Below are positions 1 through 12,065 of a stretch of 64,000 nucleotides of DNA, piece by piece (the first letter of the stretch is position 1; every line of letters starts with the position of its first letter). Position numbers and translations under genes: made by a program. Origin of the DNA: Calamus simplicifolius (taxonomy: Eukaryota; Streptophyta; Magnoliopsida; Arecales; Arecaceae); contig UESW01001799.1 in the NCBI GenBank assembly GCA_900491605.1, positions 300,504 to 364,503 on the forward strand. The letters are read 5' to 3'. The notes beneath the pieces are model-generated. The model was given only the letters and a program-made list of their open reading frames with translations. It was not told where the DNA came from and did no database searches.

Positions 1-1108
1 CTGGCACGACTGCTGAAGCTGTATCCAGTCCGCTCCAAGTACCCCAGTGATACCAGATTCTTCTTGAGTTCTGGAACATGCTTCACACTGGTAAGAGTGC
101 GCACCATACCATCAAACATCCTCACCCTCACTGTGCCAATACCTGCCACCTTGCAAGGGTGATTATCTCCAAGAGTCACATTCCCCTCCTCAACCTCTGT
201 GTAAGTACTGAACCACGACCGGTTGGGAGTGTAATGATGAGAACAGGCTGAATCCAAGGTCCACATCTCTGTGCTGTGCCTGTGATCATCTGATACAACC
301 AAGAGATCATCCTCCACCTCCTGATCTGCAACTGTACTCACAGACTCAGATCCTCCTTTTTCTCCCTTCTGATTTTTCCACTTAGGACAATTCTTCTTAA
401 AATGTCCTACCTCTCCACACTTATAGCACTTCAGCTCTCTCTTGCCTTTCCTGGACTTTGATCGTCCTCCAGACTTACTTCTGTCCCTGCCCCTACCTCT
501 GCCTGTCCTTTCCCCAACTGATAGACCCTCCTGGGGAACAGCTTCCTTGGTCATCTTCTCCCTCTGCTCATTCGTCCGAAGCACCGAGACAATATCTTCA
601 TAAATTAATGTCTCCTTCCCATAGAGCAGTGTTGTGACCAATGAGTCATAAGACGTGGGCATTGAACATAAAAGCAGAAGTGCTTTATCTTCTTCCTCCA
701 TCTTGACCCCGACATTCAGAAGTTCATTGCTCATCTGGTCGAATATCTGGATGTGACCCAGCACATCTCCACCTTCTGACATCCGAAGGCTGTAGAGGCG
801 CTTCTTCAACATCAACTTGTTGCACATATTCTTTCCCATATAGAGGGTGTGCAACTTCGTCCAGAGTCCCTTCGGGGTCTTCTCCTCCAGCACTGAATAG
901 AGGACTGAATCCGCCAGACAGCCCCTGATCATTGAACATGTCTTCTTCTCCAATGAAATCCACTGCTTGTCTGTCATCCCATCTGGCCTTTCCTCCAAAG
1001 CCAATCTAAACCCTGCTGCACAAGGAGGTCCTCTACCCGGACTTTCCACATGGAGAAACTTCCCTTCCCATCAAACTTCTCAACCTCTATTTTTATGCTA
1101 CTCCCCAT
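1..1108 (-). pseudogene. Ty1/copia gag-protease region (partial, off left edge)
   Basis: This is the start of a copia-type polyprotein read on the minus strand from an ATG at 1106-1108. The N-terminus is a UBN2-like gag (MGSSIKIEVEKFDG...). A CCHC zinc knuckle (CYKC-GEVGHFKKNC) lies at about 375-430, and a protease active-site motif (LDSACSHH) at about 232-267. The frame then runs off the window. A one-base frameshift lies near 1010-1030, between the first ~40 residues and the rest of gag, so the copy is probably disabled. The PBS and LTR immediately upstream fix its orientation. The gag would package RNA, and the protease would mature the polyprotein. Identity as copia is secure; lineage is not determined because RT and integrase are outside the window. 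Confidence 0.85.
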
Positions 1109-1224
1109 GGCCAATTTCAAAAATAGCACAAAAATAAATTTTATAAAATAGAGAAGTACCTTGACGAGATTCTGTTGAAATTATTTCAACTCCTTGAAGG
1201 CCTCCAGATTACTCCTTGAACCAG

Positions 1225-1236
1225 GCTCTGATACCA
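1225..1236 (-). promoter_or_regulatory. Primer-binding site (initiator Met tRNA)
   Basis: Read on the minus strand this is TGGTATCAGAGC, complementary to the 3' end of plant initiator tRNA-Met, two bases inside the LTR. It is the standard copia minus-strand priming site and defines the LTR boundary at 1239. Confidence 0.9.
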
Positions 1237-1238
1237 CT

Positions 1239-1787
1239 TGTTAGGGTTTAGACCTTGATTAATAGCAATGGGATTCCCTGTTGAACAAGAACTAGAACTA
1301 AGGATTCCTAATCCTGTTAGGTTTAGACCTTGATGAATAGCAATGGGATTCCCCGTTCAACAAGAACTAGAACTAAGGATTCCCAATCCTGTTAGGTTTA
1401 GACCTTGATGAATAGCAATGGGATTCCCCGTTCAACAAGAACTAGAACTAAGGATTTCTAATCCTGTTAGGTTTACTTCTTGAAAGGAGGAAGATGGGGA
1501 GGAGAAAGAAAGGGCTGCCGCCCTATGATGAGAGAAGGGAATTTTTGGGAGAAAAGAATCTGTTCTCTATTCCATCCAAACCCTAGAGACTAGAGTTTAA
1601 ATACATCCACGAAGTGGGCCAGGCCCAGACTCAACAAAAAACTCCCATGGACTAAACCAATGAGATTAAACTAATCCCCAAGCCCGTGTACACCCGTGAC
1701 TTGATTTAATCTCAACCCTTGGACTCAAACCCAGCCCAATACAAGTTAGCCCACCTGGGCCTTGATAGCACCACACCAGGCCCAACA
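1239..1787 (-). mobile_element. 5' LTR of the left-edge copia element
   Basis: The LTR begins TGTTAGGG at 1239 and ends CCAACA at 1787 on the plus strand; the element itself reads on the minus strand. It carries three ~75-bp tandem repeats near the PBS side and a TTTAAATAC TATA-like word near 1597. Its distal ~350 bp match the end of the solo LTR at 32742-33705. The outer boundary is inferred from that match and from the TG...CA ends. The second LTR lies outside the window, so no target duplication could be checked. Confidence 0.75.
1240..1465. repeat. Three tandem 75-76 bp repeats inside the LTR
   Basis: Units start at 1240, 1316 and 1391, each beginning GTTAGG(G)TTTAGACCTTGAT. A fourth partial copy starts at 1466. 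The units differ by only a few substitutions. Confidence 0.9.
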
Positions 1788-1892
1788 TGGTGCCTGTAAG
1801 CGGAGGAAACCGTGGGCAAGAGCTAACCAAGTGCAGAGATTGGCACCTACTGCTAGTGCACATTCTTATGCAATGAGATAGTCTACCTGATA

Positions 1893-2024
1893 ATATAATT
1901 CTTATCTACCATATCATATATCATATCTAGTTATCTGGGAAGAGGTTTATTTTTGATGATATAATTCTTATCTACCATATCATATATCATATCTAGTTAT
2001 CTGGGAAGAGGTTTATTTTGATGG
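1893..2024. repeat. Two tandem 66-bp repeats
   Basis: The word ATATAATTCTTATCTACC recurs at 1893 and 1959, and the full 66-bp unit is nearly identical in both copies. The sequence is AT-rich with no coding potential. It lies outside the adjacent LTR. Confidence 0.85.
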
Positions 2025-2149
2025 TGCAACCTGAAGGCCTAAAGTGACTTTGATGAGGGCATCCCTCAATCTAGGAAGCTAATTTTTCTCCATGCAAGAG
2101 CCGTGAAGAACACACTTTGATAGCTAAGGAAAATTGTAATCCATTTCTC

Positions 2150-2635
2150 TTGGGAGCCCCCTTCTCCTAGCTTTGTCATCAGGAGTCCTAGCTCTTCACT
2201 AGTTGTTGTAGGTGGGTCTCACTTACATGAAATTATGGCATTTTTAGCTGAGCTGAGAGGTGCATGAGAAGGCTTTGTGTTTGCCGCTCCGATCCATTCT
2301 TAAGGCGACAAGAATTGTATTGGAAGAGAATTCCAAGACAACCGTTCGTGAGGTGCCAAAGATCAACTTGTCTTCAGAGGAGACCCATCGCTCCATGGTA
2401 TTTGGAGAGATATTGTTTCCTTGCTTGTGGATTTTGAAGCTATCTATGCCTATGGGGAAGCAAATAGTGCTACAAATTGGGTTGCTTCATTTGTGGCCAA
2501 GAATGAAGGCTCAATCATTTGGAAGGTGCTTGGTACCATTCCCATTGCGTTGCAAAACATTTTGTATTCAAACTTTAGCACACCTATCTATAGCAGGGCT
2601 AAGTAATGTAGGCTGTCATAGCAATAAAAAAAAGA
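2150..2635 (+). pseudogene. LINE RNase H fragment
   Basis: The reading frame at 2421-2606 ends a plant LINE RNase H domain: an A(Y)GEANSATNWVASF segment, matching the usual 'REAN..ADWVA' end of the domain, then ...IPIALQNILYSNF. Upstream, 2220-2260 contains the AELRGA helix in another frame, interrupted by a stop, so the piece is frameshifted. It finishes shortly before a short A-rich tail (2623-2632). This is a 5'-truncated dead copy, unrelated to the minus-strand LINE that starts about 1 kb to the right. Confidence 0.7.
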
Positions 2636-2639
2636 AGAT

Positions 2640-3600
2640 TACAAGTCCAATGAAAATTAAGCCTTGTGAGAGAACTAAAAATCTTAATCAATATTGAAAG
2701 TAAGGCATTTTATTTTATTTGTGTTCTTTTTGTTTTAGCATATAATGAACTTGTAGCAAGCAAACTTCTCCATGGATGCTGAATCTGTAAAGGTTTTAGA
2801 AAATATTTAACTACTTGAGTTGGAGTGGCCCACATAGAAGCCAGAAACGTATGCCTCACAGAACGTTGCTGTTGTTATCCACCCTTCTGTTCTACTTATT
2901 TTTGCAAGTGCTTAGAGTTTATGCGTGCTTACAATGGTATGTAGACTTGACGTCGTTTTCACTTTTTATCATGTGCTTATGACCCTCAGCATTGAAAAGT
3001 AAGCATTTGTGATGCTTGGTCATCTAGGTTCACTTTCTTCAAGTTATTGTAAGTTGAGCTGGAGAGCTTGAAGGTCTTGCCATAAATTTATCCTAGCATT
3101 TATTACACATGCTATTAATTCAAGAACATATATTAACGTTGATGTCAAATCTAAAAGCGTATTTCATAGATATATTTTTTTCTCAAAAAGAATTTGAATA
3201 TAACCTCTCTTATCTATTGATTAGGTAGGTTTGGATGTAAAATCCTCCTAATGAAATAATTCTTAAGGAAAATAAAGAAGTCTCTACAACTTAAGATTAC
3301 CTTTTTTTTTTTTTAATGTGAAATGGAGGATGTAAAGCACTTGCCCCAAATTATTAGTAGAAAGGGGAGTTGCAATGGCGGGTTATAATAGTGAATTAAC
3401 AAAATGAAAAAAGGGGGAAAAGGTTATTTTATGGAGGAAGTGTCAAGAGGGAAGGTAGTGCACTAAGAAGGATGAAACAACTATCTCTGGTCTTGTTGTC
3501 ATATAGATTACCCTATAGCTAGAAAATACATGAGTTCCTTTCAAACAGTATATGATGACACAAAGTGATGACTAGTAATCTTAAGCTTTTTTACACAATG
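2640..3600. other. AT-rich spacer, no gene seen
   Basis: I see no domain-like reading frame, repeat boundary or RNA gene here. There is a run of T at 3302-3315. Confidence 0.5.
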
Positions 3601-6600
3601 GTCAAATTTATTTACTTTTCTAGAAGGATCAGATATCTTAGAGAAAGCAAGCCATCCTTTCAAATGAAGTACTTTCAAGATGATAGATACTTCTAGCAAA
3701 AAGGCATTTGATATACAAGTGGGTTGTAGTCTTCTCTTTATCATCACACATAGGACACCTCAAATTCACTTCCCAACCTTTCTTTGCTAACACTTCTCCT
3801 GCATGTAGTTTGTTTCTTAAGGCTAGCTGTTAAAATACTTTTGCCTTTTCCATTATTACAGCCTTCCAAATTTATCTTTGTAATAGGGTTAAAGTGTGCC
3901 TCGATTATTGATGAACTTGTAGTAATATTCAACAGTAGAGCTATAGAAGAGGTCAACTTCCAAGTAGGGCACATTAACAATTCTACTAGATTTAATATAA
4001 GATAGTAACAAATCTACTAGATTTAATATAAGATAGTAAGTTTTGTAAGTCTCAAACTATTTCCAATCTTGCAAAGAAAGAGGGCCCGGCATTTTGATTC
4101 TCTAGCTCAAAATTCTCCAACTCCATGAGTAGCAACTAAGGTATTAACCTTTACATTTTATGGTGCGACTCAATCAAAAAGAAAGAAAAGGAGATAAGCA
4201 AGCCCAAGCATCTTTTCAAAATCTAATGTTCCACCTCTTTCCAATTTAAATGAAATGCAAATCCAAGAACTCCAAGTTTTATAGATATCCTTCCAGACAG
4301 AGAAAACTTTGGTCAATGATCTTCTAACTCGTCTCTCAAATTTCTTCCTACCATGGTATGGGTGCTATTGATCTATCTTGACTAAGAGGCATTTAGACCT
4401 TTGATCAGTTTCTAAGCCTATTCAACTAAATCTTCTTTTTTAACATAATTTCAATTAAGTAAGAAATCAAATCTACTAGCCATTTCTTTTCCTTTGACAA
4501 AGGACTCTCCTCATTTGATTAATTTTGTTAAAGACCTATATAAGACCTTGAAAATATGAAATTTTATGAAAAATAATCAATTATATATAAAAAGGTTTGT
4601 TCTTCAAAAAACTAATTTTTAAATTTTATGACAACTAGATTTTAGAAAGCAAATTTTATGATAAACAACTAATTATGCATTTTCATTTTCTTTAGAAATT
4701 AAATATATTTATGAAACTCATTTATTTTAGATTATATAAATTGATTTAAATAAAGCTTGACAACCATTAAGATAGTTGTTCTAAAAAACCACTAAAAAAT
4801 AAAAAAGTAATTTTCAATACATCCATTAAGTTGTCTACTTGAAAAGATCTCAAGTTTAAGGTTAATTACTATTATTGGCTTTGTGGTGTGATTTTTGAAA
4901 AATGAATTGGCTTGCCATTCTTGCAATCACAATAGATGATCCAATTATCAAAAGGAGCATTTTGTAGTATACTGAAAGATGCTAAGGTGGGTCAATGCAT
5001 TTACAATACGCTAGTTTATTATGCGGCAAAGAACTTTCAAAATGAAGATAAAATAAATCCTTTTATTTAGAGATTGGCATAAAAGATCATAGTTTGGGTT
5101 GAAGTAATTGAGTGCTCTTACGAAGAGTAGAGATATTGCAATTATCATAACTAGCAATATTAATTACAATCTATGATTAGAGTGAGATTCACTTTATCAT
5201 GTCAATTTGCAACTTTTGGTCTAGGATCCAATGTCATGGTCATATGAATATATCTCATTCTAATAAGCAACTTGAACATAATACTACTTAGGCAACTAAT
5301 ATTACTAAGGCAAAAGCAAGCCTAGAACTAAGAAGGGAGCTTGAAACCAATTTTTTTAAGAAAAGGCAACTAATACTACATAAACAATTTCTTATCACTC
5401 AGTGATGATAGACCAAGATAAAGAAAACTACGATTATTTTTATTGCAATTCATTATAGTGTTCATGTCAAACTCTTAAAACCAATTACTACACTCTTAAA
5501 GGTAAAAGGAGCTGCTTTTGTTATGATGATGCTTTCACTTTTTCTAACACTATATAAACATAAGAGTATCATCAACAAGAATTCTTATTGATACCTTTAA
5601 TTAGCCCTATTAGGCTAACTTGTATTAATAGTTTAGCAAGAACATAGACAACAAAAATAAAAAGAACCTATTGCAATTGATCTCTTTACCTAAGATCTTG
5701 CTTATAGTTGATCTATTTACTTAGGTCTCATTATTGATGAGATAGAACAATGCAATAGAAAGAAGGAAATATATTTAGTGGACCCATTAGTCAAGAAAGC
5801 CTATGGCTATGCAATTTGATAAGACAGTTCTAGTTAACCTAATCAAAAGTTTTTTCAAGATCTAGTTTACAAGAAAGTTTTGTTAATCTAGTCAAAAGTT
5901 TTTTCAAATTCAGCTTATAAAGAACTTCTTTTGTTCCCATTCTATTATAGAAGGTGAACATCTTATGAGCACAAAGAATGTTTTCAAGCGTAAATAACTT
6001 GATCCTTTACAAAAATAGACTCTCAAGCATAGACAGACCCTTTACAAAAATAGACTAAGCCTAATCTACAAGCTATAAGAGATAACTAGTCAAGCAAATA
6101 TAACAATCTTGAAAATGGTTGTACAATGACTATTCAATAAGTTGATGGGTCTAAAATATCGAGTAATGAGTAATCCATCATTTAGGAATAAAGCAAAAAT
6201 AAGCCTTGATAAGTCAAAATAACCTTTATAAAGTTCTTTAAGAAGAACCAATAAGTTATCTTTGATGAGATTCTAGTACTTCTGAAAAAAAAAGGAAGAA
6301 TTCTTCTAGTCTAAAAGCTTACAGGCTACTTAAAGAGAAGGCTGCCTAATTGATTTCTTCAATAAAAAATCTATCAGTAAGAGCATTACGATCAATAAAA
6401 GAGGACTATAAAGCATATTCGAACTGATAGAAAAAATTAGAGAATAAGAGAAATCAAGTGGGTTGTTTAAGAAAGTGTATAACGTTTTAAAAATGTATGC
6501 AAAGGTAATAAAAGAGAGAAAATCCTTTGCTAGAGGCTAGGGTTAGTGGTAGGGTAAGATCTTAGCTGATGAAGAAAATTGGTAAGAAGATTCATTTTAT

Positions 6601-7318
6601 CCTTTGTTGAGATAAGATGAAGAGATCTCAAGATTAAACAAGGGAGAGCAAAGAGGTTTTTTCAATAGGGCAAGGGACTCTAATGCCAAGAAAGAAATAA
6701 GGTCTTCCAAGATCTTGGGTCCAACATGAAGACTACTAGATTTAGATGGGAATTTCGAATTCAAATCATCATTGTCTCCTTTCAATTTAGAAGCCCCTAG
6801 TCTAGTATGCTATGATCCACTTAATGATTCCAAAACAATAAAGGAACTCCAGTGGTGATAAGGCTAAGGTTCAATAAGAAGCAAAGAATGCGCTCATCAC
6901 TAGATACATCCAAGAAAGAAGAAATGCTTTCTAAAAATTACTGAAACAAAGCTAAAGCTAGGGGCAAAAGCAGAAATTAAAAGAGAGATAGTATTAGGAT
7001 GAAGATGGTACTAGTTAAGTGAAGCTTATCATGACTTTTGACATATAAGAGCTACTCTTCTAGTGAAGCTAAGAAAAAGGAGCATTACATTTCACATGTT
7101 AGACTAAAGGATTTTTATATGCACCTTGAAGTGGATAAAGCCTTCTTCATATATAAGTGGATCCTCGTCTTTGCATATAGGGATATTTTCTATTTTAGAC
7201 ATTGGCCTAGAGTTTTCTCACAGCTTATCTCTATAGTAGGTACCACTTCATCAAAACAGCTTCTTTTAGCCATTGAATTCTCTAACTTGTCTACATTGGA
7301 ATTGTGGTGAGATTGTGA
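3600..7318 (-). pseudogene. Decayed L1-type LINE, RT and zf-RVT part
   Basis: On the minus strand an RT catalytic region reads LVDDTLMFI, with VDD at 5569-5577. It is followed downstream by a YLGL segment at 5409-5420, the same order as in plant LINE RTs. Further on, about 3640-3880, is a clear zf-RVT zinc-binding domain (NKLHAGEVLAKKGWEVNLRC, then CPMC and a later H...C). Stops and frameshifts are frequent, so this is an old copy. Its 5' side is cut at 7319 by the solo LTR whose far end is at 30304; the LINE continues at 30310. Most of 5700-7318 is too decayed to assign. In life this enzyme nicks DNA and copies its own RNA into the break. Confidence 0.65.
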
Positions 7319-7861
7319 GATTTTGTTGACCTTACATTGGCTTTGGTGATCACAAAATAATTAAGTAGCTAATGAGTTTGGTATGGAGCTACAGTGAAAT
7401 ATAGGTATTCATTAGTCATCAAGAAGAAGAACATGAAATTCAAGCTCTTAATAATGTCTTTGGCTCTAGAAAAGAAGTTTTGAAGAAGAACAATACAAAA
7501 AAGGATGATTTAGGCCTTAAATGATTAAGATTCAGATGTTTGGAAAGATATTCCATGAAGAAGAATCAAGATACAAGAGCTAGCACCATTAGATTCATCA
7601 AAATTAAACAAGAAGTTTTTCATGTCCTTAGAATGAATTTTGGTGATTTGAAACTAAGTAGACAGCTCCCATACCTACTATTGAGGTGAATTTAAGTGGC
7701 AAACTGAAGTTTAGAGAGCATGGTTTAATTGATCGGCATAGTAGTCAACTAACATGAGAAGAATCCATTTCAGAACAAAGTAGCCGACTCCCATATCTGC
7801 TACTGAGTGAAATCTGGATCACAAAAAAAATTACAGAAGCCAAGAGCTAATTAGTCAGCAT

Positions 7862-8195
7862 TGTTGACCCAAATATTGATTTTGATGAATAACAAAAACT
7901 ATATGAATATATTCCTTTTGTTACTAATGATTCTGATTAAGTGTTTTAGGAATTTAAATAATTAATCAAGCAAAATTTAAGAAAAATCAAGCTTGGTCTT
8001 AAGTCTGGTGTAAAGTGTCAATTTCAGCATTGGGAGCCGGCTTCTGAAGTTAAGGAGTCAACTCCGGCGCATTTTGGCACATTTGGCATGACTCCAGCAT
8101 AGTCCAGAGCCGACTCTATTAGAAAGACAGAAAGGCCATAGTTCTATGTCGTTCTCTAGCCGAGAGTATGTGTTTTTTGGGGTTTTACTTGAGCC
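7862..8195 (+). mobile_element. Truncated 5' LTR of the Sirevirus
   Basis: This aligns with the start of the 3' LTR at 16758 for about 330 bases. It then stops inside GGGTTTTACTTGAGCC and passes straight into integrase-coding sequence. The rest of the LTR, the PBS, gag, protease and the integrase core are missing. Confidence 0.8.
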
Positions 8196-8232
8196 CAATA
8201 ATGGAAAGTTATTTTTATGTATTTGGTTGTAG
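8196..8232 (+). pseudogene. Sirevirus integrase fragment left of the CACTA insertion
   Basis: These 37 bases encode the residues just before the conserved FGC segment downstream of the integrase core. They are separated from the rest of pol (from 12103) by the CACTA element. The frame continues exactly across the insertion once one copy of the TAG duplication is ignored. Confidence 0.7.
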
Positions 8233-8336
8233 CACTACAAGAAAATATTGAAATAGCGACACAAATTTAGCGACGCATCATTGCGTCGCTAAATTGCGAC
8301 CATTTTGCGACGCCACCGTGACAACAAAATATTGCG

Positions 8337-8896
8337 ATGCAATTAGCGACGCATTAGCGACTCAATAAACCAGAAAATTAAAAAAAAATTAATTTTTTTA
8401 TTTAGCGATGCAAATAATATGTCGCAATATTTTAAATTAATTTTTTATAAAAGATAAAAATGGAAAAAAAATATTGCGACGCAACTCAGTGCGTCGCAAT
8501 ATTTTTAAAAGAATTAAATATGTTAAATAGCGACATATTAGCGATACAATAAATCAAAAAATTAGAAAAATTATTTTTAATTTAGCGACACACCAATTGC
8601 ATCGCAAATAATTTAAATAAAATTAATTTTTATAAAATATAAATATGAGAAAAAAATATTGCGATGCAACTCAATGCGTCGCAATATTTTAAAAAAATTA
8701 ATTATGTTAAATAGCGACGCATTAGCGATGCAATAAACTAAAAAATTAAAAAAATTATGTTTAACTTAGCGACGCACTTGTTGCGTCGTAATTATTTTAA
8801 ATAAATTAATTTTATATAATATAATTATCATATTAAAAAATTGCGATGCACCCTTTACGTCGTAATATTTTTTAAAAAAATTAATTATGTTAAATA
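8337..8896. repeat. Subterminal ~184-bp tandem repeats with GCGACGCA hairpins
   Basis: The word TGTTAAATAGCGA recurs at 8520, 8705 and 8888, giving a 183-184 bp period with about three degenerate copies. Each unit holds inverted GCGACGCA/TGCGTCGC pairs, the best being a 10-bp arm, 6-bp loop palindrome near 8472-8497. A to G and C to T changes among the copies (GCGATGCA, GCGACACA) look like CpG decay. Confidence 0.8.
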
Positions 8897-11800
8897 GCGA
8901 TCGGTCCGAGATCGTCGTGGTCGATCGAAATCAGGGCTTGGATCGATCGCAACCGTCGGATCGTCGCCGATCGAATCGATCGCCACGGTCCGAGATTGGT
9001 CGTTGATCGGATCAGGGCGATCGATGGCAAATCGGATCGAGATCGATCCGATCGCCACGGTCCGAGATCGTCGTGGCCGATCGGGATCAGGGCTTGGATC
9101 GATCGCAATCGTCGGATCGTCGCCGATTGGACCGATCGCCACAGTCCGAGATCGATCGTGGCCGATCGGGATCACGGCTTGGATCGATCGCAACCGTCGG
9201 ATCATCGCCGATCAGACCGATCGCCATGGTCCGAGATCGGTCGTGGCCGATCGGGATCAGGGCTTGGATCAATCGCAACCGTTGGATCGTCGCGATCTCG
9301 GACCGATTGCAACGGTCCAGGATCGATCGTGGCGATCGGGATCAGGGCTTGGATCGATCGCAACCATCGGATCATCGCCGATCGGACGATCGCCACGGTC
9401 CGAGATCGGTCATGGCCGATCGGGATCAGGGCTTGGATCGATCGCAACCGTCGGATCGTCGATCGGACCGATCGCCACGGTCCGAGATCGGTCGTGGCCG
9501 ATCGGGATCAGGGCTTGGATCGATCGCAACCGTCGGATCGTCACCGATCGACCGATCGCCACGGTCCGAGATCGGTCGTGGCCGATCGGGATCATGGCTT
9601 GGATCGATCGCAACCGTTGGATCATCGCCGATCTTGGACGATCGCAACGGTCCGAGATCGTCGTGGCCGATCGGGATCAGGGCTTGGATCGATCGCAACC
9701 ATCGATCATCGCCGATCAGATCGATCGTCGGTCCGAGATCGTCGTGGCCGATCAGGATCAGGGCTTGGATCGATCGCAACCGTCGGATTCGCCGATCGGT
9801 CGATCGCCATGGTCCGAGATCGGTCGTGGCCGATCGGGATCAGGGCTTGGATCGATCGCAACCGTCGGATCGTCGCCGATTCGGACCGATCGCCACGGTC
9901 CGAGATCGGTCGTGGCCGATCGGGATCACGGCTTGGATCGATCGCAATCGTCGGATCGTCGCCGATTCGGACCGATCGCCACGGTCCGAGATCGGTCGTG
10001 GCCGATCGGGATCAGGGCTTGGATCGATCGCAACCGTCGGATCGTCGCCGATCGGACCGATCACCACGGTCCGAGATCGGTCGTGGCCGATCGGGATCAC
10101 GGCTTGGATCGATCGCAACCGTCGGATCGTCGGCGATCGGACGATCGCCACGGTCCGAGATCGGTCGTGGCCGATCGGGATCAGGGCTTGGATCGATCGC
10201 AACCGTCGGATCGTCGATCTCGGACCGATCGCACGGTCCGAGATCGGTCGTGGCCGATCGGGATCAGGGCTTGGATCGATCGCAACTCGGATCATCGCCG
10301 ATTGGACCGATCGCCATGGTCCGAGATCGTCGTGGCCGATCGGGATCACGGCTTGGATCGATCGCAACCGTCGGATCATCGCCGATCGGACGATCGCCAT
10401 GGTCCGAGATCGGTCGTGGCCGATCGGGATCAGGGCTTGGATCGATCGCAACCGTCGGATCGTCCGATCTCGGACCGATGCAACGGTCCGAGATCGTCGT
10501 GGCCGATCGGGATCAGGGCTTGGATCGATCGCAACCGTCGGATCGTCGCCGATCGGACCGATCGCCACGGTCCGAGATCGGTCGTGGCCGATCGGGATCA
10601 GGGCTTGGATCGATCGCAACCGTCGGATCGTCGCCGATCGACCGATCGCCATGGTCCAAGATCGGTCGTGGCCGATCGGGATCAGGGCTTGGATCGATCG
10701 CAACCGTCGGATCATCGCCGATCGGACCGATCGCCACGGTCCGAGATCGGTCGTGGCCGATCGGGATCAGGGCTTGGATCGATCGCAACCGTCGGATCGT
10801 CGCCGATCTCGGACGGATTGCAACGGTCCGAGATCGGTCGTGGCCGATCGGGATCACGGCTTGGATCGATCGCAACCGTCGGATCGTCGCCGATCGGACG
10901 GATCGCCACGGTCCGAGATCGGTCGTGGCCGATCGGGATCAGGGCTTGGATCGATCGCAACCGGATCGACGCCGATCGGGATCGCCACGGTCCGAGATCG
11001 GTCATGGCCGATCGGGATCAGGGCTTGGATCGATCGCAACCGTCGGATCATCGCCGATCGGACGATCGCCACGGTCCGAGATCGGTCATGGCCGATCGGG
11101 ATCACGGCTTGGATCGATCGCAACCGTCGGATCGTCGCCGATCGGACGATCGCCACGGTCCGAGATCGGTCGTGGCCGATCGGGATCAGGGCTTGGATCG
11201 ATCGCAACCGTCGGATCGTCGCCGATCGGACGATCGCCACGGTCCGAGATCGGTCGTGGCCGATCGGGATCAGGGCTTGGATCGATCGCAACCGTCGGAT
11301 CGTCGCCGATCTCGGACCGATCACGGTCCGAGATCGGTCGTGGCCGATCGGGATCAGGGCTTGGATCGATCGCAACCGTCGGATCGTCGCCGATCGACGA
11401 TCGCCACGGTCCGAGATCGGTCGTGGCCGATCGGGATCACGGCTTGGATCGATCGCAACCGGACGATCGGATCGATCACCACGGTCGAGATCGGTCGTGG
11501 CCGATCGGGATCAAGGCTTGGATCGATGGCAACCGTCGGATCGCCGATCGGTCGATCGCCACGGTCCAAGATCGGTCATGGCCGATCGGGATCAGGGCTT
11601 GGATCGATCGCAACCGTCGGATCGTCGCCGATCTCGGACCGATCGCAATGGTCCGAGATCGGTCGTGGCCGATCGGGATCAGGGCTTGGATCGATCGCAA
11701 CCGTCAGATCATCGCCGATCGGACCGATCACCATAATCCGATATTGGTTGTGGCCGATTGGGATCAGGGCTGGATCGATGGCAACCATCGGATCGCCGAT

Positions 11801-12065
11801 CGGTTCGATCGCCACGGTCCGAGATCGATTGTGGCGATCGGGATCACGGCTTGGATCGATCGCAACTGTCGGATCGTTGGTGATCGGGCCGATCTCCACG
11901 GTCCGAGATCGGTCATGATCAATCGGGATCACGGCTTGGATCGGTCGCAACCGTTGGATCATCGGCGATCGGATCGATCGCCACGGTTCGAGATCGGTCG
12001 TGGCCGATCGGGATCAGGGCTTGGATCGATCGCAACCGTTAGATCGTCAGTGATCTCGGACCGAT
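8897..12065. repeat. GC-rich ~85-bp minisatellite, about 37 copies
   Basis: The spacing of the landmark ATCAGGGCTTGG is 85, 85, 85, 84 and 82 bases over the first units, and the pattern continues to the right end. The unit is made of GATCG/CGATCG words with the inverted pair CGGACC...GGTCCG. Units alternate between GATCAGGG and GATCACGG variants and between CCGATCGGACGATC and CCGATCTCGGACCGAT variants. All three plus-strand frames are nearly stop-free because the unit contains no TAA, TAG or TGA. GC content is far above the flanks. Nothing suggests translation. Confidence 0.95.

Noticed and set aside
8897..12065. CRISPR-like array of direct repeats
   Set aside because: Units are contiguous with no unique spacers, lie in a plant genome and sit inside a CACTA transposon.
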